This document shows, one piece after another, positions 8,714-17,915 of a stretch of DNA of 64,000 nt. The DNA comes from Rhodobacteraceae bacterium QY30 (lineage in GTDB: Bacteria > Pseudomonadota > Alphaproteobacteria > Rhodobacterales > Rhodobacteraceae). The notes under the pieces are model-generated. The model saw nothing but the letters and a program-made list of their open reading frames with translations, had not been told where the DNA came from and ran no database searches. The stretch is taken from positions 1,906,501-1,970,500 of the forward strand of contig CP023454.1 of NCBI GenBank assembly GCA_002356635.1. Direction: 5' to 3'. A program made the translations under genes and the position numbers. Positions within the stretch are counted from its first letter, which is position 1. Each line of letters starts with the position of its first letter.

Positions 8714-9550
8714 TTACAGAATCGAGGCGATGCCTTCGTCCAGTAGCTGATCCATCGTCAGCGACGGCTGCGCGCAGCCCGCCTCGCCCACCACGCGGGC
8801 CGGAACACCGGCCACCGTCGTGCAGGGCGGCACATCGTTCAGAACGACCGAACCCGCCGCAATGCGGGAACGTTCCCCTACCCGGATGTTCCCCAGAACC
8901 TTTGCCCCCGCCCCGATCAGAACGCCGTTGCCGATCTTCGGATGGCGGTCACCGTCTTCCTTACCGGTGCCCCCAAGCGTTACCGAATGCAGCATCGAAA
9001 CGTTGTCGCCAACCACCGCCGTTTCCCCGATGACGATGGAATGGGCGTGGTCGATCATGATTCCCCGCCCGATCCGAGCCCCCGGATGGACATCGACGCC
9101 AAAGACCTCGCTCACCCGCATTTGCACGTAATAGGCCAGGTCCGTCCGTCCTTGCCTCCAGAGCCAATGCCCGACGCGGTAGGCCTGGATCGCCTGGAAG
9201 CCCTTGAAGAACAGGACCGGCTGGAGGAACCGGTGGCAGGCAGGGTCGCGGTCGAAGACCGCGACGATGTCCGCCCGCGCCGCCTGCCCCAGCTCGGGGT
9301 CGGCGGAATAGGCTTCGTCGGCGATCTCGCGCAGGATCTGCTCGCTCATCTCGGAGGATGACAGTTTCATCGAGAAGCGGAACGCCAGTGCCTTTTCCAG
9401 CGTCGCATGGTGCAAAAGGCCCGAATGATAGAAACCGCCCAGCAACGGCTCGGTGCGAACCGCCGCCTGCGCCTCGTCGCGGATATGTTGCCAGACCGGA
9501 TCCGCGACCGAAATCGAGGTCTGCGCCGAACGTTTCGCCATCTTGCCCAT
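8714..9550 (-). CDS. cysE: serine O-acetyltransferase
   Basis: 278 aa. An N-terminal helical SATase domain (ADPVWQHIRDEAQAAVRTEP) precedes left-handed beta-helix hexapeptide repeats. Active-site motifs are FGVDVHPGARIGRGIMIDHAH and SVTLGGTGK. It converts serine and acetyl-CoA to O-acetylserine, the first step of cysteine synthesis. Starts are possible at 9550 or 9541 (MGKMAKR). It sits between the pdh operon, tail to tail, and the remnant GTA locus upstream on the same strand. Confidence 0.95.
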   Translation of the reverse strand: MGKMAKRSAQTSISVADPVWQHIRDEAQAAVRTEPLLGGFYHSGLLHHATLEKALAFRFSMKLSSSEMSEQILREIADEAYSADPELGQAARADIVAVFDRDPACHRFLQPVLFFKGFQAIQAYRVGHWLWRQGRTDLAYYVQMRVSEVFGVDVHPGARIGRGIMIDHAHSIVIGETAVVGDNVSMLHSVTLGGTGKEDGDRHPKIGNGVLIGAGAKVLGNIRVGERSRIAAGSVVLNDVPPCTTVAGVPARVVGEAGCAQPSLTMDQLLDEGIASIL

Positions 9551-9590
9551 CCCGTGACCAGTGTCTGATCCAAGATAGTCTCAATCCCGG

Positions 9591-9902
9591 TCAGGGAAAA
9601 CCCTGCCTCGACGCAGATCTGTCCTTCCAGCACAGGATCGCGCGCAGTGCGTCGTGCATGGCCTCCAGATGCTGCCGGTCCATGATGACGGGGCGAGCCC
9701 GCGCTATTTCGGCCGGGGGAAGGGCAGCGGCCAAGCTGCCATCCCCCCAAAGACGGTGTGCCCGCCCCATGCGCCTGCGGAACCGGTCGGCCGCATGGGC
9801 GCGATCCAGCAGCCGAAGCGCCACGGCCTGTCGCTCCTCGGGCCGGAACCGCGCGAGATGGCGCGCCAGCATGCCGATATCCCCGGATGTGATGGCGCGC
9901 AT
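9591..9902 (-). CDS. small conserved-looking protein downstream of the GTA tail-fibre gene
   Basis: 103 aa, no domain I can name with certainty. It is rich in Arg, Ala and Leu and predicted mostly helical, with the motif LDRAHAADRFRRRMGRAHRLWGDGSLAAA. Short proteins of this kind often follow the DUF2793 gene at the end of GTA loci in Rhodobacterales, as I recall. It starts 8 nt after the DUF2793 stop, which suggests co-transcription. The frame carries the same third-position GC bias as its neighbours, so it is probably a real gene. Function unknown. Confidence 0.6.
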   Translation of the reverse strand: MRAITSGDIGMLARHLARFRPEERQAVALRLLDRAHAADRFRRRMGRAHRLWGDGSLAAALPPAEIARARPVIMDRQHLEAMHDALRAILCWKDRSASRQGFP

Positions 9903-9909
9903 GCACGCC

Positions 9910-10620
9910 TCAGCCCGTGGGGAGCGTCAGGTCAAGGTAATGAACCGCCATGCGGACCGTTCCCCCTGCAAAATCGCCGCCTTGGGCCACCAGTTCCAGC
10001 GCGGTCGGCGTATAGAAGGCCATGGGCGATGAGAGAAGCCCCCGCGCGTAGGACCCCGCCGACACGCCAAGCCCGCTGCCGAACCGCCCCGTGGCTCCCG
10101 GGTTGCCCAACGACCAGCTTGTCAATGTCCCGGTCATGTCGCCGATGACGCGCGCCGTAACGCCCAGGACCAGAGCATGCGAAGGGATGACGGCGCCGGT
10201 CGTCGACAGGGGACCCGCGCCGACCAGGTGATCGACCTCGACCACGCGGATCCGGACTCCGGCCCCCGAGGGGGCAAGGGTCAGGTGGCCCAGCATCCAG
10301 GCACTGCCATCATGAAGCGCATGTTCCCCCCGGTCCAGGACATGCGCACGCCAGCCGGCCTTGGGTTGCACGAAGGTCCAGCCCCCATTTACCCCGATGG
10401 CCACGCGCCCCGCCTGCCCGGCCCATTCGTTGATGGCCCCCGCCGGAACTCCCCAGGCCTGCCCTTCGGTCGCGGTCAATGGAGGCGTCGAGCGGGTCAC
10501 GGATTGCAGCACCAGCTGGACCAGACCGTCCAGCCGCGCCATCGCCTCGTTCACGGTGACATGTTTCTGGGCCTGCGCCGGTTGCAGAAGTGGCAGGCCA
10601 AGCTGCGCGGTCTCACTCAT
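9910..10620 (-). CDS. DUF2793 protein, GTA-associated tail fibre/spike protein
   Basis: 236 aa. It starts with the family signature LGLPLLQPAQAQKHVTVNEA, followed by beta-rich sequence with G/W motifs (GWTFVQPKAGWRA). DUF2793 proteins are found at the distal end of GTA tail clusters, and one is a tail-fibre component in Rhodobacter capsulatus. Its ATG overlaps the end of g15 by 8 nt, so the two were translationally coupled. The frame is intact although the rest of the GTA cluster is broken. With no working tail it may serve no GTA function now. Confidence 0.8.
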   Translation of the reverse strand: MSETAQLGLPLLQPAQAQKHVTVNEAMARLDGLVQLVLQSVTRSTPPLTATEGQAWGVPAGAINEWAGQAGRVAIGVNGGWTFVQPKAGWRAHVLDRGEHALHDGSAWMLGHLTLAPSGAGVRIRVVEVDHLVGAGPLSTTGAVIPSHALVLGVTARVIGDMTGTLTSWSLGNPGATGRFGSGLGVSAGSYARGLLSSPMAFYTPTALELVAQGGDFAGGTVRMAVHYLDLTLPTG

Positions 10621-13600
10621 CGATCACGATCCTTGCAAAAGGGCCAGGCCCGAAACTGTCGGACAACTGGGCGACATGGATTTCAAAGGGAAGCGACAGA
10701 CCATCCGCGGCCCGGTCGACGGCCGAGTAGGTCCAGGAAGGGGCGGTGACGACGGTTTCGCGGTGAATCTGCCCTCCTTGCGTCACCCGGACGACATAGG
10801 CTTCGAAAGCCTCGCCCAGCGGCGCGTCCAGGCCCGTCCAGTCATCGCCTCCGATCCGGGTCCGCCGGATCCAGCGCAGGGCCATATCCCCGCCCACCGC
10901 CTGCGCCCGGACATGGCAGGGCGACAGCGGGCGCAACCCGATCCCGGCAAAGGCTTCCAGCCGATGCTCGTAGGACGGATCGTCGTATCCCCGCGCCGCC
11001 GGTCCGACCCGGTAGTGCCGCGCCAGGTTGCGCTGGCTGCTCTGCAACCCGATCTGGACCGGCGCCCCGTCCAGCCGCACGATCAGGCTTCCCGCCGGCC
11101 AGACGGCAGGCATCAGCGCATCCGTCCCTGCCTGGCCCCGCAGCCGTTCCCCCAGGTCATAGACACCCGGCGCAACCAGCATCGCGGTGCCGAATTGCAG
11201 GATCTCCCAGTTCCCGGCTGTCCCGTCCCCGATGGCAAGCAGATTCGCACCGCCGGCAAGCTGTTCGGGCGTCACGCTGCTCAGCGCCCCGGCGCCGATC
11301 CGCACCCGCAGCGGTGCTCCGCGATCCGGAAGTCCCGGTCGGGCCCGGGGCAGCGCCGTCAGGGTCTGCCCGATGATCGCCGGGCGAGGAATGTCGGTGT
11401 CGAAGGCATAGTCGGCATCCACATTCGAGGACCAAAGGCTGACGCCGCCCGGCCAGGGATCGGCTGCAACCGCCAGATAAGGGGCGTGCGGAACCTCATC
11501 CCCGGTCAGAAGCGGCAGGTCCAGGAACAGCGGCAGCACCGGAACCGGCGCCAGGAAGGCCCGGGCCCCTGCGGCCTCGTCTGCCTCCTCTGCGCCCTGA
11601 TAGACGCCCGGCTCGACACGCACACCCTCCAGGGAGATGACACCCGCACGCTCGACCCGGTCGATGCGATAGCTTGCCCCCCGATACCGGAACACTTCCC
11701 CCGGCTGGAGATGCCCGCGCGAGGGCGGCACCGTGAGCGTGATCGCATCACGCGCAATCCGCGCTTCGCTCAGCCACCGCTCGGCAATCCGCTGCCCTTC
11801 GGCGCGGGTCAGGGCCAGCGGCACCTCGGACTGCGACACCGCGTGCGTTTCCTCGTCGGGAAAGATCGCCTCGACCGCGCGGCTTTCATAATCGCCCTCA
11901 GCCTCGATGTAGGTCAGGCGCACCCTCCCCGCCATCTCGGCTTCGGCCGCGCGCTGCATCTCGGGCTGGCCGTCACCGCCATCGGCCTCGGCCAGGTCTG
12001 AGGCGCCCAGATCATGGTCCGCCCTGGCGTCCCGCATACGGAAGACGATGGTCCCCTGCCGCTCGGTGGCGTCAAAGCCATAAGCCAGCATCAACGGCTG
12101 CAACGCCGCGCGCGCCGGACCGACATCGGTCACACCATAACCGCGCACCACCCCGAACAGGCCCGAGACATCCACCTCCGTCAGTCCAGCCCGCGCACAG
12201 ATTTCAGCGACGACCGAGGCCAGGGGCTGCCCCGTCACACGCCCGTTCAGCCAATGGCCCCGGGCGTAATTTCCCCCATCCGACCACAAGGCAGCGTTGT
12301 TCGGGAACCAGGGATAGGGACGGGCATCCCAGGCCCAGGCGTGCGACCGCCCCAGGTCCACCATCGGTGCACCATAAACGTCCGAAACTGGATGGTGCCG
12401 GGATCAGACCAATAGCTCAGCATCGCGCGCAAATACTGCATCTGCATCAGGTCATCCCGGCGGCCGTCCGAACCGTAAGGCAAGGACGATTCCGAGGATT
12501 TGGCATCCAGGAACTTGTTTGGCTCATTCGTGCCCTTGTCGATGGCGGCACATCCGAATTCCGTGAACCAGATCGGCTTTGACCTGGGCACCCAGGCCGT
12601 CGGCGGCTGCTGGACGCCCCCCACACGGTCGCGGTGCGGATTTGACCACCAGGACCGGATGTCCTTCGCGCGCCAGATCCAGGGTTCGCCAAAGGCGCCG
12701 TCCGTGATCGGCGTGCGGATCTGCGCCGCCCGGTGCTCGGGACTGGCGTAGAACCAGTCAAACCCCTCGCCGCCCTCGATGTTGCCCTTCAGGTAGTCAA
12801 GGTCATAGATCGTCCGGGCGGCTTGGGCATCCAGGTGATCCTCGCCGTCGCGCCAGTCCGAAAGCGGCAGGTAATTATCGATGCCGATGAAATCGACATT
12901 ATGGTCCGCCCAAAGCGGATCGAGGTGGAAATGGAAATCACCTCCGCCGACGTCATGGCCCCGATATTCCGACCAGTCCGCCGCATAGCCAATGCGGACC
13001 TCTGGGCCAAGGATCGCGCGCACATCCGCGGCCAGGGCCCGCAGTTGCGCGACGGCGGGATAGCTGTCGCCCGAACCGCGGACCTGAGTCAGGCCGCGAA
13101 GCTCCGATCCGATGCAGAAGGCGGCAACTCCACCCGCAGCGGCACAAAGGTGGGCATAGTGCAGGATGAACCGCCGATAGGACCATTCCTCAGGACCGGT
13201 GTACTCCAAGGTCTCGCCGCTGACCACGAAGTCGTCCGGCCCTGCCTGACCGAAAAACGCCGCAACCTCCGCCTCGGCGGCCACGGTCCGGTCGGGGCTG
13301 CCCGGGCGGCCCGGGGCGACCTGGGTGGTGATCCGGCCCCGCCAGGGCAGCGCGGGCTGATCGACTGCATCGCTCCAGGGATCGGGAAGCCCATTGCCCG
13401 AAAGCTGGTCCATCAGGATGAAGGGGTAGAACACCGCCTCCTGCCCACCCGATCGCAGGGCGCGGATCGCCTCGATCACCGAGTCATCGGCGGGCGTCCC
13501 GCCATAGATGGACCGGCCCGCCACCCTTGCGACCTCGGCCGCTTCGACGCGACCGATCCCGCCGGCGCGCCAGGCAAGGCTGGACTGCGCCGCCCGGTCC

Positions 13601-14505
13601 TCGACCTTCGGCTCGATCTGGCAAAGCCCTGCCCGCAGATCCCCCCCGAACCACGACACCACCAGCGAAACCGACGCGCAGGACGGCAACTCCTCCCGCA
13701 GCGCGGTCAGCGAGGCGGTCAGGTCGGTGCCGCCGGCCGGGCTGTTGATGTTGATCGACCGCCGCACGCCCAAGCCCATGTCCAGATGGACAGGAGTTGT
13801 CGCCAGCGCGAATTCGCCCGTGCCGGGGATCAGCGACACCCCCTTCAGGTCGCGTCCGATCTCGGGCAGGTGCTCGACGGCCGTGCCCTGCGCCCGCCGG
13901 ACGACCTCGAAACTGAACTGCGGGACACGGTTCCCGAACGGCGTCAGCTCCAGATCCTCAAGCACGACATAGGCGATGCCGCGATAGGCCGGCACCCGGC
14001 CCACGCCCTCCACCGCCTCCATCTTCGGGTCGGGCAACTGATCCTCGGATCCGTCGTAGACGCGCATGTTCAGGCTGGATGCCGCGATCTCGACCCCATC
14101 CGCCCACACCCGGCCAACCCGTGCGATCCGCCCCTCGCACAAGGCAATGGCCAGGCTGACAGAATAGGCATAGCTGCGCGTCTTGGGCTTCGGCATCCCC
14201 TTGCCGCCACCACCGGTCGCGACGGTTTGTCGAAAGCGGGTGGCCCAGATCACCTGACCCGCCACCCGCATCCGCCCCCAAAGGATCCCCACCGGGGCCC
14301 CTTCCGAAGCACCCGTCAGCCGCAACCGGTCCACCCGGCCCGTCTCGATGACACGCGATCCACCGCCCATCAGGCGCTGGTCGATCACCCGGCCCAGGGT
14401 CGCGCCGACCGCACGGCCGATCACCGCCCCCGACAGGCCAAGGACCGTGCCGCCAAATCCGGCCCCGGCCGCCGCCCCGGCCGCCGCCAGCAAAATCGTC
14501 GCCAT
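10613..14505 (-). pseudogene. GTA g15 (host-specificity/tail-hub megaprotein) with a one-base frameshift
   Basis: Two overlapping frames make one RcGTA g15-like protein. Frame one starts at 14505 (GGTVLGLSGAVIGRAVGATL) and is good to codon 703 (GAT CCC GGC, ending 12397). The sensible frame then resumes at CAC (12397), reading HHPVSDVYGAPMVDLGRSHA to the stop at 10613. Adding one C at about 12396/12397 would give a continuous protein of about 1297 aa, close to the family length of about 1300. The N-terminal half has the GTA TIM-barrel-like region (FIGIDNYLPLSDWRDGEDHLD) and the C-terminal half the phage-tail domains. It could be real decay or a sequencing error; the other damage in this locus favours decay. 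Confidence 0.85.
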
Positions 14506-14529
14506 TCACGGCACTCCTCTCGGAAATTC

Positions 14530-14961
14530 TCAGGGAAAGGCAAAGCGCGCCACGACGCGCCTTCGCCAGGGCCCGGACAGGGGGCTTTCGATGACCCCGT
14601 GGCCCGAATAGGCATGGATGAAGCAGGACTGTCCCCCGCGCTCCGAGGCGATGCCCAGATGTTTGGCGACCGATCCGGCCCGCATCCGGAACAAAAGCAC
14701 CGTTCCGGGCCGCGTTTCCGGGTCTCCGACGGGCCGCAGGTGCCGCAGCGCCGCTTCCCATAGCCGCTCCTCGCCCTGCGGCTCGGACCAGTCGGGCGAA
14801 TAGGCCGGAACCGCCTCGGGCTCGGCCCCGTGCAGTTCGCGCCACACGCCCCGGATCAGGCCAAGGCAATCCGTCCCCGCCCCCTGCGTCGCGGCCTGAT
14901 GGACATAGGATGTGCCGATCCAGCGCCGCGCAATCTCGACAATGACTTCTGGATCGCTCAT
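14530..14961 (-). CDS. GTA g14, NlpC/P60-type cell-wall peptidase
   Basis: 143 aa, complete. The catalytic Cys is in GTDCLGLIRG (about residue 31) and the His in AKHLGIAS (about residue 99), matching NlpC/P60 phage-tail peptidases. In RcGTA, g14 is a tail-tip peptidoglycan hydrolase that helps DNA entry. Its ATG overlaps the stop of the upstream g12/g13 fusion (ATGA), the native coupling of g13 to g14. The frame is open and the active-site residues are kept despite loss of the neighbouring tail genes. Confidence 0.88.
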   Translation of the reverse strand: MSDPEVIVEIARRWIGTSYVHQAATQGAGTDCLGLIRGVWRELHGAEPEAVPAYSPDWSEPQGEERLWEAALRHLRPVGDPETRPGTVLLFRMRAGSVAKHLGIASERGGQSCFIHAYSGHGVIESPLSGPWRRRVVARFAFP

Positions 14962-15251
14962 GTCCGACGGCTCCCGCCGTCCATCGGCTCGGTCCCGCCG
15001 GGATAGGTCATGCTCCAGTCATCGCCCGGGATGTCGGGGAATCCACGGAAATTCAGGATATTGTCGAACTTCACGCGACAGGTCTCCAGCCGCCTGTCAC
15101 AGCCGGCCTCCAGCCGCACCAGATCCCCGCTCGAAGGCACGGCACCCAGCGACTGCCACAAGACCACCTCACGGCCCTCCGTCCGCCGCTCCGGCCCCCC
15201 AACCGAGCCGAAACTCAGGCCCGCGGGAAATCGAACTTCGTGAAAAGCCAT
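14958..15251 (-). pseudogene. GTA g12::g13 in-frame deletion fusion
   Basis: Begins like g12 (DUF2460) with a good RBS and MAFHEVRFPAGLSFGSVGG. At about residue 25 (position about 15178) it changes to the C-terminal part of g13 (DUF2163), recognisable by LEAGCDRRLETCRVKFDNIL and FRGFPDIPGDDWSMTYPGG. The product would be 97 aa, where the two genes should total about 500 aa. About 1.2 kb is therefore missing, and the join stays in frame. The end still overlaps the g14 start. Neither distal-tail nor hub-connecting function can remain. Confidence 0.85.
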
Positions 15252-15268
15252 TCCTGCCTCCCCTCCGC

Positions 15269-15420
15269 TCACCGGTTCCGCTCGCCACGCGCCAGCGCGC
15301 GGGACATCTGTGCCGCGATCTGGGTCTGGCTGCGGGCGAATCCCTGCACATCCGGCGTGGTGACGTTCATCACGATGTTGACGGGCCGCCCGCCGCCCGA
15401 GGCCTGGACAACCGCCCAGC
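15269..15420 (-). pseudogene. GTA g11 (tape-measure) C-terminal remnant
   Basis: In the frame ending with TGA at 15269-15271 one reads GRPVNIVMNVTTPDVQGF, then RSQTQIAAQMSRALARGERN. This is the conserved end of the RcGTA tape-measure protein. Only about the last 48 codons survive. They are joined upstream to the N-terminal piece of g6 in a different frame, so they are not translated as such. The g12 start at 15251 follows at native spacing. Confidence 0.85.
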
Positions 15421-15620
15421 TCCAGCAGGAAGTCCCGCGCGATCAGCGCCTTCGCCGTCCGCCCCTCGATCGCCGCCAGGGCGGCCCGCAGGTCTCCGGC
15501 CAGCAGACCGTCCTGCACCGCCTCGTCGGCAAAGCCGGTGCCCAGGCGCAGATGCTCCTTCAATTGGGCGACCGGCAATTCGGCCTGCGGCACGGGCGAC
15601 AACTCGCTCAGGTTCATCAT
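15418..15620 (-). pseudogene. GTA g6 (head-tail connector) N-terminal remnant fused to g11 remnant
   Basis: Starts ATGATG at 15620/15617 with MNLSELSPVPQAELPVAQLK and EHLRLGTGFADEAVQD, the beginning of the gp6-type head-tail connector. It stays recognisable to about ALIARDFLLEL (near 15422). After that the sequence is the g11 C-terminus in another frame. The rest of g6, all of g7 to g10.1 and most of g11 are absent (several kb in a normal RcGTA cluster). The shifted frame happens to stay open through g11 into g12/g13 down to 14958, giving a spurious ORF of up to 241 codons. Confidence 0.85.
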
Positions 15621-15778
15621 CAACTCCCAGATAGGATTGTCCCTGTTTTGGCCCCGGGCATGGGGTGGGCGCGGACCGGTCACCCCGCATCGCTCGGACG
15701 GAGGAGACAGCTGCGGGAAACGGGGCAGCCCCGGCCCGCGCCCGGATCAGGGGCCGGTCACCCGGCCCCCGTTCGGCA

Positions 15779-16975
15779 TCACGACACGGCGAATTTCAGC
15801 AGCTTGATCGCCGCGAAATCGCTCACATCGCCGCCGACGCGCTTCGACGCGTAGAACAGCACATGCGGCTTGGCCGAGAACGGATCGCGCAGCACCCGCA
15901 TGTCGGGGCGTTCGGCGACGGTGTAGCCGTTCTTGAAATCGCCAAACGCGATGGCATAGGCGCTGGCCGCGATGTCCGGCATGTCTTCGGACACCAGGAC
16001 CGGATAGCCCATCAGGCGCGCAGGCTCACCGGCCTGCAGGCCATCGGCCCACAGGAAGCGGCCATCCGCATCCTTCATCTTGCGGACCGCGCCCGCCGTC
16101 TTCGAATTCATCACGAAGGTCGCGTTGGCGCGGTATTCGGCGTTCAGCGCATAGACCAGATCGACAATGGCATCGCTGGCGTTCGTCGTGGCGAAATCGC
16201 CGGCATTGCCCGTCACCACATAGCCAAGGCTACCCCAGGCCCACGACGCGTTGGCCACCTTCGTATGCGCAAGGAATCCCTTGGGCTTGTCGACGCCATC
16301 ACCCGAAACGAAAGCCTGTCCCTCGGCGCGCGAGAAGCGGTCGGCAATCCGTTCCGCCAGCCAGCCCTCGATGTCGAAGGCGCTGTCGTCCAGCAGGCGC
16401 TGGCTGGCCTTCGGCATCGCGGCCAGTTCATGCAGCGGGATCGCGATGCGGTCGATCTGCGGCGAACCCGTCTCGGTCAGGCTGCCGGTTTCCGTAGCCC
16501 AGCCCGAACCCAGCTCGGTATGGTCAACCAGCACGTCGAACGACGTCGCCTCGACGCTCACCACATTGGCGATGGCGCGGATCGACGCGGTCGACCGCAG
16601 CACGCCACGGATCCGCTCCGAGGTCTGCGGGTCGACAAGGAAACCGCCCTCGGCATTCACCTGGGTGTTCAGGCCCTTGCCTTCCAGCAGAAGGCCGCGC
16701 AGGCCGTCATCGTCGCCCGACCGCAGATAGGCGGCGAAGGCTTTCTTGTGCGGCACGTCCAGATCGGCCGTCGCCGCCAGCGCCGGACGCCCGGCATGGT
16801 TCATCTTGCGATCAAGCATGGTCAGTCGCTCTTCCTGTTGTTTGAGCTTCAATGTCGTCTCGTCCTGAAAGCCTCTGAACGCCGTCAGGAACCCGTTCAG
16901 CGCGGTCTTCACCTCGCTTGCCGGGAAGGCAAACGCACCTTCCCCGGCCAAGGCCTTCGCCTCGGTTTTCACCAT
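15779..16975 (-). CDS. GTA g5, HK97-fold major capsid protein
   Basis: 398 aa, full length for the RcGTA capsid. An N-terminal scaffold-like region with a predicted coiled coil (about 30-60, FQDETTLKLKQQEERLTMLD) precedes the mature HK97 fold. The latter contains NTQVNAEGGFLVDPQTSERI and RADRFSRAEGQAF-like segments typical of the family. The prodomain would normally be cut off by the g4 protease, of which only a C-terminal scrap remains (17019-17150). The gene has no frameshift or stop, so it could still make protein, but neither portal nor working terminase is encoded here. Confidence 0.93.
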   Translation of the reverse strand: MVKTEAKALAGEGAFAFPASEVKTALNGFLTAFRGFQDETTLKLKQQEERLTMLDRKMNHAGRPALAATADLDVPHKKAFAAYLRSGDDDGLRGLLLEGKGLNTQVNAEGGFLVDPQTSERIRGVLRSTASIRAIANVVSVEATSFDVLVDHTELGSGWATETGSLTETGSPQIDRIAIPLHELAAMPKASQRLLDDSAFDIEGWLAERIADRFSRAEGQAFVSGDGVDKPKGFLAHTKVANASWAWGSLGYVVTGNAGDFATTNASDAIVDLVYALNAEYRANATFVMNSKTAGAVRKMKDADGRFLWADGLQAGEPARLMGYPVLVSEDMPDIAASAYAIAFGDFKNGYTVAERPDMRVLRDPFSAKPHVLFYASKRVGGDVSDFAAIKLLKFAVS

Positions 16976-17018
16976 TTCCCAGTCCTTTCACCTGTAGTCC
17001 CGGCGCCTGCCGGATCGT

Positions 17019-17432
17019 TCAGCCGCCGGTCAGCGCCGCGCTGGCCGCATCAAAGGCGGCAACGATTTCGCGCATCAGCCCCGCGGCCTCACGGGCGTCG
17101 GATTTCGCGCCGACACGGGCATCGGGCAGCATCGGGAACGTCACCAACGCCACACGCCGCGCCGCGCCCGGATCCAGCGGCCGCGCGCCTTCCACCTGCG
17201 CGCGCACCCATTCGGCGCCCGCACGAGTCTTGCCCGCCCCACGTCCGCCCATGATGACCCAGCTTTTCCAGGCCCCCTCAGGCGGCAACTGATGCGGCAG
17301 CGCCCAGAACTCGAACAGCCACGGCAGCGACATCAGCGCGTCCTGGCTCAAGCCCCCCAGAAACTCATCCACCTGGTCCTGCGTCGCGCAGGCAAGCCAG
17401 GCGGCGCCCGATCTCAGCCCGTGCGGCTTCAA
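17019..17432 (-). pseudogene. GTA g2::g4 fusion (large terminase N-terminus joined to prohead protease C-terminus)
   Basis: The first part is a terminase large subunit: LPWLFEFWALPHQLPPEGAW, the Walker A MGGRGAGKTRAGAEW, and RRVALV. The frame then runs straight into TFPMLPDARVGAKSDAR and ends AAFDAASAALTGG. TFPxxxxARV is the usual C-terminal motif of HK97 prohead proteases (g4). The join (about 17138-17150) is in frame and deletes the terminase nuclease domain, the whole portal gene g3, g3.5 and most of g4. The ORF is open upstream to 17510; a TTG at 17432 fits the usual overlap with g1. Confidence 0.85.
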
Positions 17433-17727
17433 AATCAAGCGCGTAGTGGTAAACGACGCCGTCGTCCTGTTTGCGGAGTTTCGCAACTTTCGTCCTTTCC
17501 TCCAGCACAAGCTGAATCACCCCGCGCAGGTCGCGGACCTGCCCGACCAGCGGTTTCAGCACTTCTGTCTTGCCCAGTTTCAGATCGTCGAGCGCTCGGA
17601 ACAGCTCTTCCGCTACGTCCCGGTACAGTCCCTCGACCCGCGGCAGGAAATCCTCATCCGCGCTCGCGGCGCCTGCCGCACCCTCACCTTCGAACCGATC
17701 CGCGACCCCACCACAGCCATCTGCCAT
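17365..17727 (-). CDS. GTA g1, small terminase-like protein
   Basis: 120 aa, helical and charged (VAEELFRALDDLKLGKTEVLK, then QVRDLRGVIQLVLEERTKVAKL). Position, size and content match RcGTA gp1, the TerS-like first gene of the cluster. It overlaps the 5' part of the g2 remnant. The C-terminal part reads DFEAARAEIGRRLACLRDAG. It appears intact. About 190 bp of non-coding sequence lies upstream before mltG and would hold the GTA promoter. Confidence 0.75.
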   Translation of the reverse strand: MADGCGGVADRFEGEGAAGAASADEDFLPRVEGLYRDVAEELFRALDDLKLGKTEVLKPLVGQVRDLRGVIQLVLEERTKVAKLRKQDDGVVYHYALDFEAARAEIGRRLACLRDAGPGG

Positions 17728-17915
17728 ATCGCTTCTGCCCGCCTCTCATGCTTTTCCCCCTCCGGCACGAGCGGACAAAGGAAAAGCGGCTCCCGGTTTC
17801 CCGGTGCCGCTTGCCCATCTGTCCCAGCATGACGAAAGCGATAGCCCAAGGCGGGCGCTCAAGTCAAGAAAATCCTGAAAATTCAAGCACTTGCGAACGG
17901 AGTCGCAAGGATTTG

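Noticed and set aside
10361-12001. 546-codon plus-strand ORF opposite g15
   Set aside because: Arg/Pro-rich antisense shadow of the GTA g15 gene with no recognisable domain.
12390-12402. Programmed ribosomal frameshift in g15
   Set aside because: No slippery sequence or downstream pseudoknot was recognised, and I know of no frameshift in this gene family; decay or a sequencing error fits better.
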